DNA of 64,000 nucleotides from Archilochus colubris (taxonomy: Eukaryota; Chordata; Aves; Apodiformes; Trochilidae). Position 1 is the stretch's first letter, and each line of letters opens with the position of its first letter. The stretch lies in the NCBI GenBank assembly GCA_023079485.1, contig CM041084.1, positions 123,740,467 to 123,804,466 on the forward strand, given 5' to 3'. The notes beneath the pieces are model-generated. The model ran no database searches. It saw only the letters and a list, made by a program, of their open reading frames with translations, and was not told where the DNA came from. The translations under genes and the position numbers were made by a program. Positions 23,403 to 35,275 of the stretch are shown here, one piece after another.

Positions 23403-24312
23403 ACAGTAAAGAGAGTATGGAAAACTACTCACTTTACCCTACAGTTCAAGCAAATTTGTGGTTTGTCTGATTATCTCTATGGACTCCCTTGACTATATCA
23501 AATACAAAGCAAGTTTAGACACATGGCTCACATGAAGATACTATCAATGAGGTACAGAACTTAAGTGATTGTTTTCATAAGATGCTCCCTAAACCCTCAA
23601 TTTCTGCAAATAATGACATATACACTTGCTGTGAGCTGGAGTTCTGTGTCCTCATGTATAAAGTATGCAAGTATCTAAAATGGGATTCATGCCCATTGAA
23701 GAGGATAATCTACAAATCCGTGCATACTTTCATGCCAAGATTTTACCAATGCATTTAATTTTAGCATGCATTTCAAAGTCTGTTTTTCTGCTTGCTCCAA
23801 ACTGCCACAGTCTTGGACACATTTCAGAGCTAAGTTTGATTTATTAAATATTAAAAAATACAGTTTTGAGAGACTAGTGACCCTGCTGCAAGACGATAAT
23901 TCTCATTATTGGGAAACTGGCTATGAAAACTGTACTTTCACAAAACCCACTGTATCAAGCCAGTTAAATAACTGCCTTAGAAAAGAACGAGCTATACAAT
24001 TGAAATTTCTGAGGCTATTTCCTTGATAAGTACCTTAAACAATCTGAATCTCTGTGTGAGTAGCTGTTATTAAGGAATCAGTCTAGGTGACTGGCTATCT
24101 AAAGTTAGTTATCCGAGGCTAAGTGAATGGGGTGTGTTGGATTTAGTTGGCAGCCAAACACCCATATAGTTGCTCTCTCACTCCCTCCTGACCCCAGAAG
24201 CAGGATGGTGAAGAACAGCAATGAAAAAAAAAAAAAATGGACTCAAATAAAAGCAGAGAAATAATGCAACAATTACTGTCACTAACAAAGCAGACTCAAT
24301 TCTGCTTAATTT
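23403..24312. other. AT-rich noncoding sequence
   Basis: No gene supported. A13 lies near 24226-24238. Two overlapping frames at 23.66-24.03 kb have no recognisable features. Confidence 0.45.
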
Positions 24313-24570
24313 AGAATCACAGAACAGTAGAAACATTTAGGCTGGAAAAGACCTTTAATATCATTAAGTCCAGCTGTTCAACCTAACACTTTCAAGTCCA
24401 CCACTAAACTATGTCCCTAACCATGACATCTACATGTCTTTTAAATAGCTCTAGGGATGGTGACTCAGCCACTTCCTGAGCAGTGTGTTCCAGAGTTTGG
24501 TGATCCTTTCAGTGAAGAAATTTTTCCTAATATCCATTCTAAACTTCTCCTGGCAAAACTTGAGGACATT
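24313..24570 (-). mobile_element. CR1 LINE 3' end, minus strand
   Basis: A minus-strand CR1 copy of a different subfamily from that at 10.0 kb. From the left it has AGAATCACAGAACAGTAGAAAC, GGCTGGAAAAGACCTTTAA, AAGTCCAGCTGTTCAACC, TAACCATGACATCTACATG and CAGTGAAGAAATTTTTCCTAATAT. The spacing and the CTAAACTATGTCCCTAA block mark the CR1 type with a longer 3' untranslated tail. Similarity stops near 24570. Confidence 0.92.
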
Positions 24571-24629
24571 TAAAATATTTAATTACTGATTTGGGTATTA
24601 AAAAACAAAGAAGACAAAGATTTAAACAT

Positions 24630-25325
24630 AACTTTCCTCCCCTTTCCCCAGCTCACCTCCACTGGAGGCTTCTTCTCCCACCTTGCTATTGCTGCATATT
24701 GCAATCCATCTCTTCAGTGAGGTGATGAGTGGGGCCGGGGGTTGGGATCAGCACACAGTGGTGTCTCCTTCCGCTTCTTGTTCATCACTCTGCCACGTCT
24801 CCTTCCTTCATGACAGTTTCCTCCTCCTTGGTGAGTCCCCCATAGTCTGCAGCCTCTCTGTGGGCATTGCCACCTCCAAGATGTAACACCTCCTATGCTC
24901 TCACATCACTGGTTCTTTTTCTTTCATTGTTTTCATGTCCTTTCTTAAATGTTTTCCGAGACACTCCCCAGCAGGCTGAGAGACTCAGCTGTGTCCTTCA
25001 GTGGGTCCCCTGGCGCCAGCTGGAACCATCTGGAACCAGCTGTGTCTGGCATTGGGCATCACCAGACACCTCACAGCCACTCTGCAGCTCCCTGCTGGCA
25101 GCATCCTGTTTTTATATATCCAATACAGTGAGATATATTCCCCTCTAAAACAACTTGTCATCCATTTGCAGAGGTGAATCTGCAATAAGTGAGTCCCTGG
25201 AGATTTTGATCCTCTGAGGCAGCATGCAGAGCAAGGCTGATCCTCTCTCTGACTCTTGGGGAGCTGTTGGTCCAGACCATGGGCTGAAATGGATGCAGCA
25301 AAAGGCTGTCTGATAAATCTTGGGG
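24630..25325. repeat. GC-richer repeat-like block, class unassigned
   Basis: This stretch is clearly richer in G and C than its surroundings. It is full of CT-rich and CAGC-type words: CCCCAGCTCACCTCCACTGG, GGCGCCAGCTGGAACCATCT and the near-duplicate TGGAACCATCTGGAACCAGC at about 25019-25040. The style resembles GC-rich avian interspersed repeats or LTR-derived sequence rather than unique DNA. Several frames on both strands cross it, none with a recognisable domain. It lies next to the CR1 at 24.3 kb but shows no CR1 match. I cannot name the family. Confidence 0.35.
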
Positions 25326-25330
25326 ATAAA

Positions 25331-25355
25331 CATATATATATATATATATATATAT
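25331..25355. repeat. (AT)n microsatellite
   Basis: About 12 uninterrupted AT units, followed after 8 bases by a shorter TATATATATA run. Confidence 0.9.
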
Positions 25356-25481
25356 TTACAGTTATATATATAAAGCACCTATCACCATATTGACCACATC
25401 ACCATTGGAACCACTCTGAAAGCAGAAGTAAGAGCAAGAGTCAGCCTGCTAGTACCTCAGCACTTCTGTTTCTAACTAATT

Positions 25482-25504
25482 AAAAAAAAAAAAAAAAAAA
25501 AAAA
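25482..25504. repeat. Poly(A) run, about 23 bases
   Basis: A homopolymer A tract. I see no recognisable retrocopy directly upstream, so it is more likely a simple repeat than a retroposition tail. Confidence 0.85.
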
Positions 25505-27285
25505 GCCACAAGACTTTGCTGGCAGCCTGCCTGACTGGTGTTTAATACTGATACTCCATCAGGGTTGGATGAGCTATTAACACAACATCCACAAATATTT
25601 TTTGCATTTTTTCCCTGGTGTTCAACTTCTCTGCTGTCCTTGTTGATATGTCTGGTTTCAATTTTAAAATAACTACGTTGTTTAACAAGACTCCCCTGAA
25701 GTGGCTGCAGAGCTTTTACTGAGAAGCTCAGAGTGAGAAGTTCCACTGTGTCACCTTGTCTACTTTCAGGGTAATTGTTTCAAAGGAGTTTCAACAAGCC
25801 AGTCAGGCATGATCTTGATCCTTTCCTGTACTGACAACCCATAATCAGACTGTTTTTCTCATGCAGCTATTCCACTTTGATCTCAGGGTTTTAAAAACTA
25901 TGAAATTTGGTGTTAAACTATCTACTTTGTAATTTCTTTTTGTCTGTCTCTGCATGTCTGCTAGCCAGTTAAGCAGCTGTAAAATATTAATGTGCAAATT
26001 TTGTGGTGAAACATATTATCTCCTAAGTATGGCCCATGCTCAAATCTTTCGCTTAGTGTTGCTGGACCTTGACTCTGGGGCTTTTGGTCTTTCTCTGCTG
26101 GTAGGTATATATTCTGGAGATACAGAGCTGCATTGACCAGAAGCAGGTATTGGAAAACTATGAGCAAGTCCAACAGATGTTAACAGAATTTTAGGTAAAC
26201 ACAGGAAGGAATATTGCAGTATATAACTTTTCCCAACATATGCTGTGTTCATTAAACAGGTGACAAGAAGGGTCCTTACACACTCTTGCTACTGTCTCCC
26301 AGTAAATAGAACAGAACAGCACTGTGGATGCTCTCTTCTATTTCTGTGACAGCTTGGCAAAAATACATGAGAGGCAACTGGCTATCATCAGTCATCTATG
26401 AAATTTCTGCTGCTAGAAATTACATCGAGTGGATAGATGGATCCATCTACCAACTTTCCCTGCAATTTGCCCTGACATCTCACTGATGAACAAAAGAAAT
26501 ATTGTGTACAAATACATATGGGGAAAGGTTTTAATACCTTGAGTTGATTTAAAATTCATAAATATAGCAATATCCTTTTAAATTTGGTGAGGCAAAAAAT
26601 TAGAGTGATTTCCAGTTGGAAGGCTGGCAGACATACAGATGCTGAAACGTGATTTCAAATATAATCTCTCAAGTCTAAAATTAACATTTAAAATTCCAGG
26701 TTTTAAAAAAGATTTCTAAGAACAATACTTGTTAGTTGGATTTTCCATTTGTTTGTTTTGTGGAGATGCACATTTGTTTAATGAAATTTATTTGAAAATG
26801 GGGAAAATAGTCTAACCACTAGAAAATGTAATATTTCAATCTATAAAATGGTATAAATACAAAACAATCCAGCAATGTCTGTTTAATCATTTGATTCTTT
26901 GCATTGTAATATTTATTAAATTGCTCACTTTACATGCACATCTAACTGCAGTTTAAATTTGTAAAGCTACTTTGCTTAACCCTCCATGTATTAAAAAGTA
27001 TAGAAATGTTCTATTCCCATGCACAAACATAACTGTGATTACTGAGTTTACCAAGCAAGAAGTGTATCAACAGTGTCACTAGGTTTGCTTTAAGCTGTCA
27101 CATTCTTCCCTTGTTGCTTTCAGAGGCCAATGATTTCTGAGTTAAGAGGGCAAGAACTTAGACACTCTGAGAAGTGAAGCAAAAATTGCTTTTTGTCGAT
27201 AAAACCAAACCATCCTGAAAAATAATGATTTGCTTTTAATGGATTATTTTTTTCATTACACAGGTGTTCACATGCATCAGGCTAC

Positions 27286-27376
27286 CTTTAATTTGGGTGG
27301 TTTAGAATTTTCAGAATCACAACAAATGTATACAGCTGTTAAAGTGTAGAGCATCGATGTGTTTACTGATTCTCCA
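27286..27376 (-). other. Candidate internal exon, minus strand (speculative)
   Basis: On the minus strand, an acceptor (CCCTAG, AG at 27378-27377, preceded by TTCTTTCCCTTTGTACAAG) opens one base plus 30 codons. They end at AAATTAAAG followed by GTAGCC (donor at 27285). The peptide is unrecognised and includes GESVNTSMLYTLTAVYICC. The frame stays open upstream into the would-be intron as well (61 codons in total), so the splice sites are not needed to explain it. Its entry phase does not fit the exit phase of the candidate at 33.1 kb. Confidence 0.15.
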
Positions 27377-29337
27377 CTAGGGCTTGTACAAAGGGAAAGA
27401 ATTGTCAGTTTCTCTTTGATAATAACTAAACTTTTATACTTTTTATTTCTCTGCGATAGCATTGTAACTGCTCCTTTTATTATGCATTCTGAAAGTTGTG
27501 GCTTGTATTATGTAGTCTTTACCTTTAGGATTTCAGTTCAGTTGTAAATATTTTCTGAATTTGTGCAGCCATACTCATTTCTACTCAAAAAGTGGTATTT
27601 CAGTTCTCCTTCAGAACTGTTAAAATATTCATAAGATGACAGAAAAGCATCTATTTAAAAACCTGATTCTAGCTGCTTACTTGCTTTCAGACTATAAAAG
27701 TAAGATAAAAGTACAAGTACTTCTTGTTCAAGAACCCAACGTCATAGTAAGGTAGAAAGAAATATGTACTGCATATTGGTAATAAGATTTTCTACTCCTT
27801 TTCTGTAGCTGCAGAAATGGAATTTATTTGTGCAAATATGAAAATGGCATATAAATTATAAATGAATAACAGCTCTGTCCCATTGTTACTTATGATCCTC
27901 ATGGTATGTTTTGATGGTTGATAGCTTGATCAAGTGTTACCAGCACTTGGCAGGCCCAGCCCTGGCAAAAAGCTCACAATAACAGCAGCCATCAAGACAG
28001 GAATGTGCATTTAAGAGTAAGCAGGAGTAGGCTGTACAAACTGCCTGAATGGGCATTGGCCCAAAACTGGTCTTGGTAAAGAGGAAGACACTCTTATTGA
28101 ATTGTAATAGGAGAATTAAGAGACCTGTGGGGAAAAAAGGTCATCTAAATAGATATACTAGCAAAACACAGGGATTTGTAGAGGACAGGGTAAAAAAAGG
28201 ATAAGGGCAGAACTAGAGCTGGTGTAACCACATGGCACCAGGAGTCTAGAAGCTCATCACCCACTGCCTCTGTCCTGAGCCACTGCCTCCAGCTCACCCA
28301 AAGCCATCATCAGGGCATTCAGAGACTTGTACCCTGGGGGTGTGTGGTCCCCCACCTCTGGGAAGATGGGGGCAAGACTGAAAAATCACATCTCCCAGAG
28401 CAGGGGCTGGAGGAAAAGTGGCCTATATGCCCAGGTGAGGGGGGCCTGCACCACTCATGGTATCTGAAAGGATTTAAGTGCATGTACCACTGTCTTGTGA
28501 TAAAAAGAGGGATTAAGATTAAGGGATTAAAGAAGATATTTAGAAAATACTTTTTTGCTTATTTATATTTGCAATAGTATTTTCTTTGCATCTTTTAGAC
28601 TGCCAGTCTTGATCCTGCATATATAGGTCACTGATTCTTACTTAATTGCACCTCATTAATAAATCAGTAAAACTACATCAATTCTACCACATGAATGGAA
28701 CAGGTTTTCTATGGTCCAGGGCTTGATTTACTAACGAATATCTCTAAACTGTGATTGAACAGTTTGGAAGCATGATTGCTTATCTATCTGCATGCACCAC
28801 TTTGCTTGCCACTCCAGCAGCTAATATCAGAGCAGTCTTCACCAGCACAGTGTTTTAAATGAAGCTGCATGAAGTGAAAAGTATATTGCTGGTAGAGCTG
28901 CTCCTTTCATCTGAAAAGGCTCAGATAGAATATGTGGCTGAAAAGACTAGATTTTGGTTGCTTGTTTATTTGTCTGGTTTCGCGGGTGGGGGAGATTTTG
29001 GGTTTTATTTATTTGCTTGTTTATGTTTCAGTATACTTTTAAGTTTTTTTAATTTTGTAGAGATTTTGGGTTTGTTTTGTTTGGCTTTTTTACAGCCACA
29101 GAGTAACCATTGGGAGGCCGCTTAGCTCTTGTTCTCTTCCTTCTCTCTGCATTGTATTCTCTCATTGATTTGCTGATTGCAGAGAAGGTGATTAATTATG
29201 TTTGGTACAGAGAGATGGCCTTCTACAAGTTAAGATGCTTTGCCTTTTAGTCTGTGAGCTATAGCTGAATAGATATACCGCTGATTGGATTTGACATTAT
29301 TTCCAGCATATTTGATTAATTTCTTAGGCTGAAAAGT

Positions 29338-29360
29338 CCAAGCATGTTAATCATGCTTGG
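29338..29360. repeat. Perfect inverted repeat (9-base arms, 5-base loop)
   Basis: CCAAGCATG, then TTAAT, then CATGCTTGG. It could form a small hairpin or a dyad binding site. A few such 9-base palindromes are expected by chance in 64 kb. Confidence 0.8.
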
Positions 29361-31223
29361 CTGTTTTCACTGAAGAAGCAGCAGAAACTGAAAATAATAG
29401 CTAAATCGCTCCACTGCATGTTGAGGTCTACAAAAACTGGTGCATGACTTAACTGGACAAGGCTTTTTTAAGCCAGAGGTGGATCATAATCACCATTCAT
29501 AATTTATGGTATGATTCTAAATCAGAAACAAAAGTTGCTTGGTGAGTTCTGAGAGAGATATATAAAAAAATTATATTTCCCAAGAGCTTCAGGTGAGTCT
29601 TTTGATAAATTTCTTTTAAAAAATTGAGGTTGAGGTTTCTGCCTGCCTAAATACCTTCACAAAACTCCATAACTTAATTTACCTAATTTACATTAAAGGA
29701 GTTGGAATATTTATTTTGCCCTTTACCTACAATATTATCAGACTGATCTTTTATATCAGAAAATACCCTGTGCAAGGGCAGGCCTGAGATCTAGTATTTA
29801 AAATTATCTCATTCTTTCTACAAAGTATGAATCCCTATTATGTTTAGCCTTTGATAAATATCCCCTTATTGGTATAATGTCCTATGAATGCTTTTCTGTT
29901 GACTATTATCTGTTCTTATTCTTGTTCTCACTCTCATCTGCCTTGCCTTCTTCTGTTCTTCCTTCTTTGAAAAATCCTTTCATGTTAAGAAAGTAGCATC
30001 ATTTTTATGCCTATTACTTTTTATCATCTTAAATGTAATTATTATCTTGATTTTTGTATATCACAAGTTCTGTCACTCCATGTATAATTATTCCACTGCA
30101 TTCTATGTGATAACTTTTCAGAACTCATTATTTTATAATTTTCAGTGCATTGACTATTTGGGATAAAAAATAATTTCTTATTCTAATATTAAATTGAAGT
30201 TAACAAAGAAGTTACCTTCTCAGAGATGATTAATATGCCATCCTTATTTGGAATGTCAAACTGCCCAATAGTGGTGAATTGATATATAATTTAACTATTA
30301 TCCATATTGGAGCAGCTTGCACCTCTTAATTATTCATTGATGACATTAAAACATATCAAAGAGTCCAAAAACTATATATAGATGGCTTCCCAGACCAGAG
30401 GATTAGATTTTTAAGTCTTCTGTGTATGAATCCAGGTAACTATCCAAGGATGACTCAGGTCATCTGGTACAAATGCATAATGAAAGTAAGAGTTTCCTTT
30501 CTTAGGATAGACTACATCTGGGATTTTTTGAGCCTTGTGATTATTCTGGAAAAAACCAAACTCAACAGAAAGTTGAGTATCAGGTGTTTCTAAAACAGGA
30601 AAAAAAAAAAATCACTACCTGACACTGTTGGCATAGTAATTGTAATTTATTTTACTGGAACCTGACTGATTTCCTTTCGTATTTTTGACTCAACACAAGG
30701 GACATTTATTACCATTATATTCTATCCCATCTCGTCTAGCTGTGCATATTCATGCTTTTCAGTTTTATTAATCCTATTAATCTCAGGATTAGACAATATC
30801 TCATAGCAATTACCTACATATGCTAATTATGTATTCTGTAAATTAGCTCTCTAGATTTAAAATTGTTTCATAATTACATTTATTGGCCTATCTTTTTTTT
30901 TTAGTAACCATCTTTTAATTTACTTCCTGTAAAGTGTTCTTTATTTGTAGATGTATATTTTTTTCACTTTTTATTGATCTTATCTTTGAATGTTCCTAAT
31001 CCTTAGAATACCTCTCTACACTAAAGCTCTTCTGTATGTCTCATCCCTTAGGATGGGATTCTGATTCCACAACAGGAAATAATGCTCATGGGAAATTTGC
31101 TATTCCAAAGTTTTTTAAAAGAAGAGTGATCATAGTAAAGAAATTCAAGCTATACTTTCTAACCAGAGAACCAGAATACATATTTTCAACAAATTCTTGT
31201 CAGTCTTTCACAGGTATTCTAAT

Positions 31224-31450
31224 ACTACAGAATCACACACTCACAGAGTCACAGAAAGTCTGAGGTTGGATGGCAACTCTGGAGATCATGTAGTCCAGCC
31301 CACTGCTCAAGGCTGAGTCACCTAGAACAGAGTCACCTAGAACAGGCTGCTTACTTGTCCAAATTTCAAATACCCCTATGAATGAAGACTGCACAGCTTC
31401 TCTGGACAGCCTGTGTCAATGCCAAACCACTCTCAAAGGAAAAATAGAAT
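31224..31450 (-). mobile_element. CR1 LINE 3' end, old, minus strand
   Basis: A diverged minus-strand CR1. The left end has ACAGAATCACACACTCACAGAG, then GGTTGGATGGCAACTCTGGAGATCATGTAGTCCAGCCC and a block reading ACCTAGAACAGGCTGC, in CR1 order. It contains an exact tandem duplication of the 15-mer GAGTCACCTAGAACA at 31315-31344. The last part, 31390-31440 (CTTCTCTGGACAGCCTGTG), fits the CR1 TCCCCAGGCAG-type block. Similarity ends near 31450. Confidence 0.88.
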
Positions 31451-33093
31451 TTGTATGTTTTAAATGAAATTTCCATTTAAATGAAATTTATCAGACCTTA
31501 CTAGGTTCTGAGATAATGTAATAAAATTATTATTGCTATCTGAAGGATTATCAAAGCTTTCTTTTATCATTTGATGGCTTAGTTTATTCCTACTGGTGGG
31601 ATCTAGAAAGTGCTCAGTGTTAGCTTAGATCTGTGCTCTGTTAATTCAGTGGGAGTCTTACCACTGGGTTCAGTGTAAGCACAATAAAATCCACATGCAG
31701 TCTGCTTTTTAAAATCCCATCTAGCAGCAAATGTTATTTATATTTGTTCTTTTTTTTTTTTTTTTACGCTTGTTTTTTTCATAAGCCTCTTCATATTTTG
31801 ATTCACTGATGCCCTTTCATATTCTCTTGTACTGCATTTTTCCCCACTTCTATTGATCCTCTTGTTCCTTTCATTTGAATTTAAAATGAACATTTAATTT
31901 ATCTACTGTTTAGATTACTATTGTTTCATCCAATATGGTGTATTTTGAAAGACAGTCACAAGTAAGAGAATTTGAAACATAGACCTTTGGTGAATTGTTA
32001 TAAGACAATTTGGGATTTTAAAAATTTTGATTACAAGCTTATTTAATTTTCAAAAACCACTCTGCTTAGCAGTATTTTACAAATACGTCATATATTTCTG
32101 TGCACATACATCTTTATAAACAAGTCTGTAGAATGTTACATCAAAATTCTTATAGAAGAATAAAGAAACTGAACACTTCTGAATATACTTACAAGAGCCT
32201 ATGACTGAATTTGCAGCTTCCATCACCACTCATATTTTGAACAATTGTTAAGCTCCGTTAAAAGAGCCTTCTTTTCAACTGCTATACTCATGATCTTAGT
32301 TTAAACAGAGGTAACATATGACTGCATTTGTAATTTTGACCAAATGTTTAACAGTCAGAGAAGAAGCCAAGAGAAGACTCAAAAGGATATTATAGAAAGT
32401 AAGAAAAAATTCAGTGAATATCATTTTCAGTCCCCTCTTGGCTTCTCTGCCTAACACTAATAAAGGATTTCCACTAAGTTTTCTTTCAACCTATTTGAAT
32501 TTTTGAGATTATTTCACATTAAAAAATGATCACTGACATTGTTCTACTGCCTGTGACATACTTTTATATTACTTTTAAGTAAAAGCTCACTTTTAATAAT
32601 AAATAAATGAAAGTAAGCATACGTAGAGAAGAAAATGGAGAAAACTTTTTCCAATGTTCAATTTGTCTTGAAGAATCAGAAAAGAGATTTTTAGTACTTC
32701 TCTGTATGGCTTACTAGAAAAGGAAGGCTCATATTTAATCTGTATTAGTGTGTTTCAAGGGGAAAGGAATTCCTGGTCAAATCTTGGTTGTAGGTGTGGG
32801 AGATGGGAGATTGCATGTTTAGTAATAATGCAGAAACTTCAAGTAGTCTTGGTACCAGATGAGAAATGAATAATGTGTTTGAACACGGCATTGGTAAAAT
32901 AGCTGCATGTAGCTCTCGCAAATTTGTATTTTAATCAAATTGCTTCTTTTTAACTTTTTCAGATTTTTCACTCAGCAATAATCCTTAGCTTTACTTATTT
33001 TATTACTTTTTTATTGCTGCAACTACACAGAAATTATCTGCAAAAACTTTTGGTTATGTATCTGAGTAAAAGAGCGAAGTAGGCTGATTACAC

Positions 33094-33182
33094 CTCTAAG
33101 TCGTTCTACTAAGCATCCTATAAAGGTCACAGAAACTGGTGCATGGGAAGCCAAACTCCTCAGCAGAAAGGTCATGCTGCCA
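33094..33182 (-). other. Candidate internal exon, minus strand (speculative)
   Basis: This has the best acceptor in the window: on the minus strand a tract CCATTCCTCTTTTTCTTAG (AG at 33184-33183) opens one base plus an open frame. The frame includes MTFLLRSLASHAPVSVTF and GCLVERLRGVISLLRSF. A GTGTAA after AGAG (donor at 33093) would end it at 89 bases, but this donor is weak and the frame stays open to 33023. A second frame is also open for 28 codons (it includes DLSAEEFGFPCTSF), so the coding frame is not settled. The entry phase fits the exit phase of the 44.6 kb candidate. Confidence 0.2.
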
Positions 33183-35212
33183 CTAAGAAAAAGAGGAATG
33201 GCAGGACCAACAGAGAGGCCACTCCCGTTAAAGAAAGTTAGAACTGTCACACTGACTTCCTAATTTTTAGATTGTAACAATTCATCCAAAATACCATACC
33301 TTTTTCTTTCTTCTCAGCTATTGTAAAGAACATTTCACCTTGCAGAAACTATTTCTGGTCAGTGGGCAGAAAGCAAATGAGCTTTTTTAGCAAAGGAAGA
33401 GCATTCATAAATGTCAAAAAGGACATTTAGATATTTAAAGTGGGCTTGTTTCTCAAATAACTAGCAGTACACGACTATGCTTTCCTTACATGAGGGAATA
33501 GTTGTTCCCTTTCGTTATGTCCTTTACCCTGAGCAGGTAACCTGTGGCTATTGGACTTAAGAGTCACTTCTCTCTGCCCGTCCACAACTTTGCTCATTTT
33601 GCATACACCAATTTCTACTTCATTTGCAGAACAGATATCTGAAAAACAAAATCCTTTAACAATGCATGTTACAGTTCAAATTTTGGGGGTGTGCATAAAA
33701 AATAAATTTGCATGAGTTATTGGCTCCAAAAATTATCCTCCTAAGAAATCTTCAGAGAACATTTAGATTTTAGATCAAGTTTCCAGTCTAGTGCCCTGAA
33801 CAGCTCATCTAGTACTTTTATTGCCAGAGGTCCTGGAGAAGACAGAAAAACATCAATGGAGGAGAAGACTGGGGAAGAGCAACATCATAAATACAGAGGT
33901 CAATTTGAGGCCTCTTGGATTTAAATGTGAAATAATTTCTGTCAGTCTTCATGCTCACTCAAATCAGAGAGAGTTAATGAAGAACTATGTGTAATTCTCT
34001 TTTATAGTTCTGTATTATATTGGTTGTGCTCAGAAAATCCCAGTTTTAATTTGTGTTGAATGATGTGAGCAAATGGTTTATTCCTCATTTGGTTTTTTTC
34101 CACTGTCAACATAGACATTAATTAAACTAGAAAAGTTGTGAGAAGTTAACAAAAGAACTGAGTTCTGTTTCTTTGTTGTCTGTTTATTCCTTGTCATGGT
34201 TTAGCTGTACGTTTGAGAAATTCTTGACTGTAGTTCCTCAGATTAAGGAGATTTTTACCTTTTGTTTCTTTATTATATGTACCTGAAAAGTTTTAGAACA
34301 AGAGGAATCATCCAGACTCTACATAGGCAGCCAAAAGAACAGAAAAAACCCAAAAATTTATTTAAGTGCTTCAATTAGTATGTTTCTACCTACTTCTTCC
34401 CTGTACAACATAGATCTATCAAAATATCAGTTTATTCATGTTTACTGTACATTTTGACTTCACTCTCTTAGGGAATTGAACCCCTAATGGTTTCTTTAGC
34501 AAAACCCTCTTCTACCTGCAGTTCTGATCTCCCAGCTATTTTAAAGTAAAATATACTTTCTTCATTTGGAGGTCTTCTGGTTTCATGATAATAAAAGCAA
34601 TAGTCTTATGACAGCGTTCTTTAATATCTATTTCATTTTCATCGAATCCTCTCAAATCATTTTTCATAGCACTCTCATTTAATTTAAGTACGGAGTGTAC
34701 TGCAGAAGAATCCCTAACAAGTGAGAACAGAGGATAAGGGAATGTGATGGGACTTGCAATAAAGCCTGTCTGTCGATTGTTAAATTACTCTTGATTTATT
34801 TTATACTGATGATTTTCTGAACGTATTGGTTGTTTGACTGGCAGATTCTGAACTAAGATTTTCTTTTCAGATACCAGGGTTACAGCTTTAAGATACCTTG
34901 TTGTGTATAATATCTTGATAGTCTTATCTTCCCTTTGGCAGTCTTAAAGAGCAGGTAGGTCTTGCTGATAAAAACATTTGGCAAACATTGGTTTGCTCAG
35001 AAGCAGCAGCTGTTTACAGGTTAAGTATATTGCCATATGGACAACACTGGTACAGATGTAGGATGTTTGCTCTCTCTGTTCCTTGCACATCTTCATCAAT
35101 ATTAATAATGCCTTGGTGTATGGTGAGAGTGCTTCAGCAGTTGAATTCTGATCACTTCTGATAATAAAACAGGTATAAACATTGCCTCCTTTTCAACTGC
35201 TTGATCATTCAG

Positions 35213-35275
35213 TTGTACCCATAGCAGGCAGATATAACTTCACCCCAGAAATTTTTCTAGCTCTGTTTTTATATG
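35213..35275 (+). other. Candidate small exon, plus strand (speculative)
   Basis: On the plus strand CTTTTCAACTGCTTGATCATTCAG is a fair acceptor. 63 bases later ATATG is followed by GTAAGTAT, a near-perfect donor. The segment is open in one frame (VPIAGRYNFTPEIFLALFLYG). It is on the opposite strand to the other candidates and unrecognised; a seven-base donor match is expected about eight times by chance in 128 kb of strand. Confidence 0.12.

Larger units (their letters stand above)
25505..31223. other. AT-rich noncoding sequence with a GC-richer patch at 28.2-28.5 kb
   Basis: No gene is supported apart from the candidate exon at 27.3 kb listed separately. At 28210-28470 the sequence is GC-richer with ACTGCCTC, GCCACTGCCTCC and GGGGTGTGTGGTCCCCCACC (an inverted GGTGTGTGGTCCCCCACC-like word), perhaps a decayed repeat. 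The 28.9-29.1 kb stretch is G/T-rich. An inverted repeat lies at 29338-29360. Confidence 0.45.

Noticed and set aside
25482..25504. Poly(A) run considered as the tail of a processed pseudogene
   Set aside because: No coding remnant or poly(A) signal lies just upstream on the plus strand, and no target duplication is visible.
29338..29360. Palindrome considered as a terminator or microRNA stem
   Set aside because: Nine-base arms are too short for a microRNA precursor, and bacterial-type terminators do not apply here.
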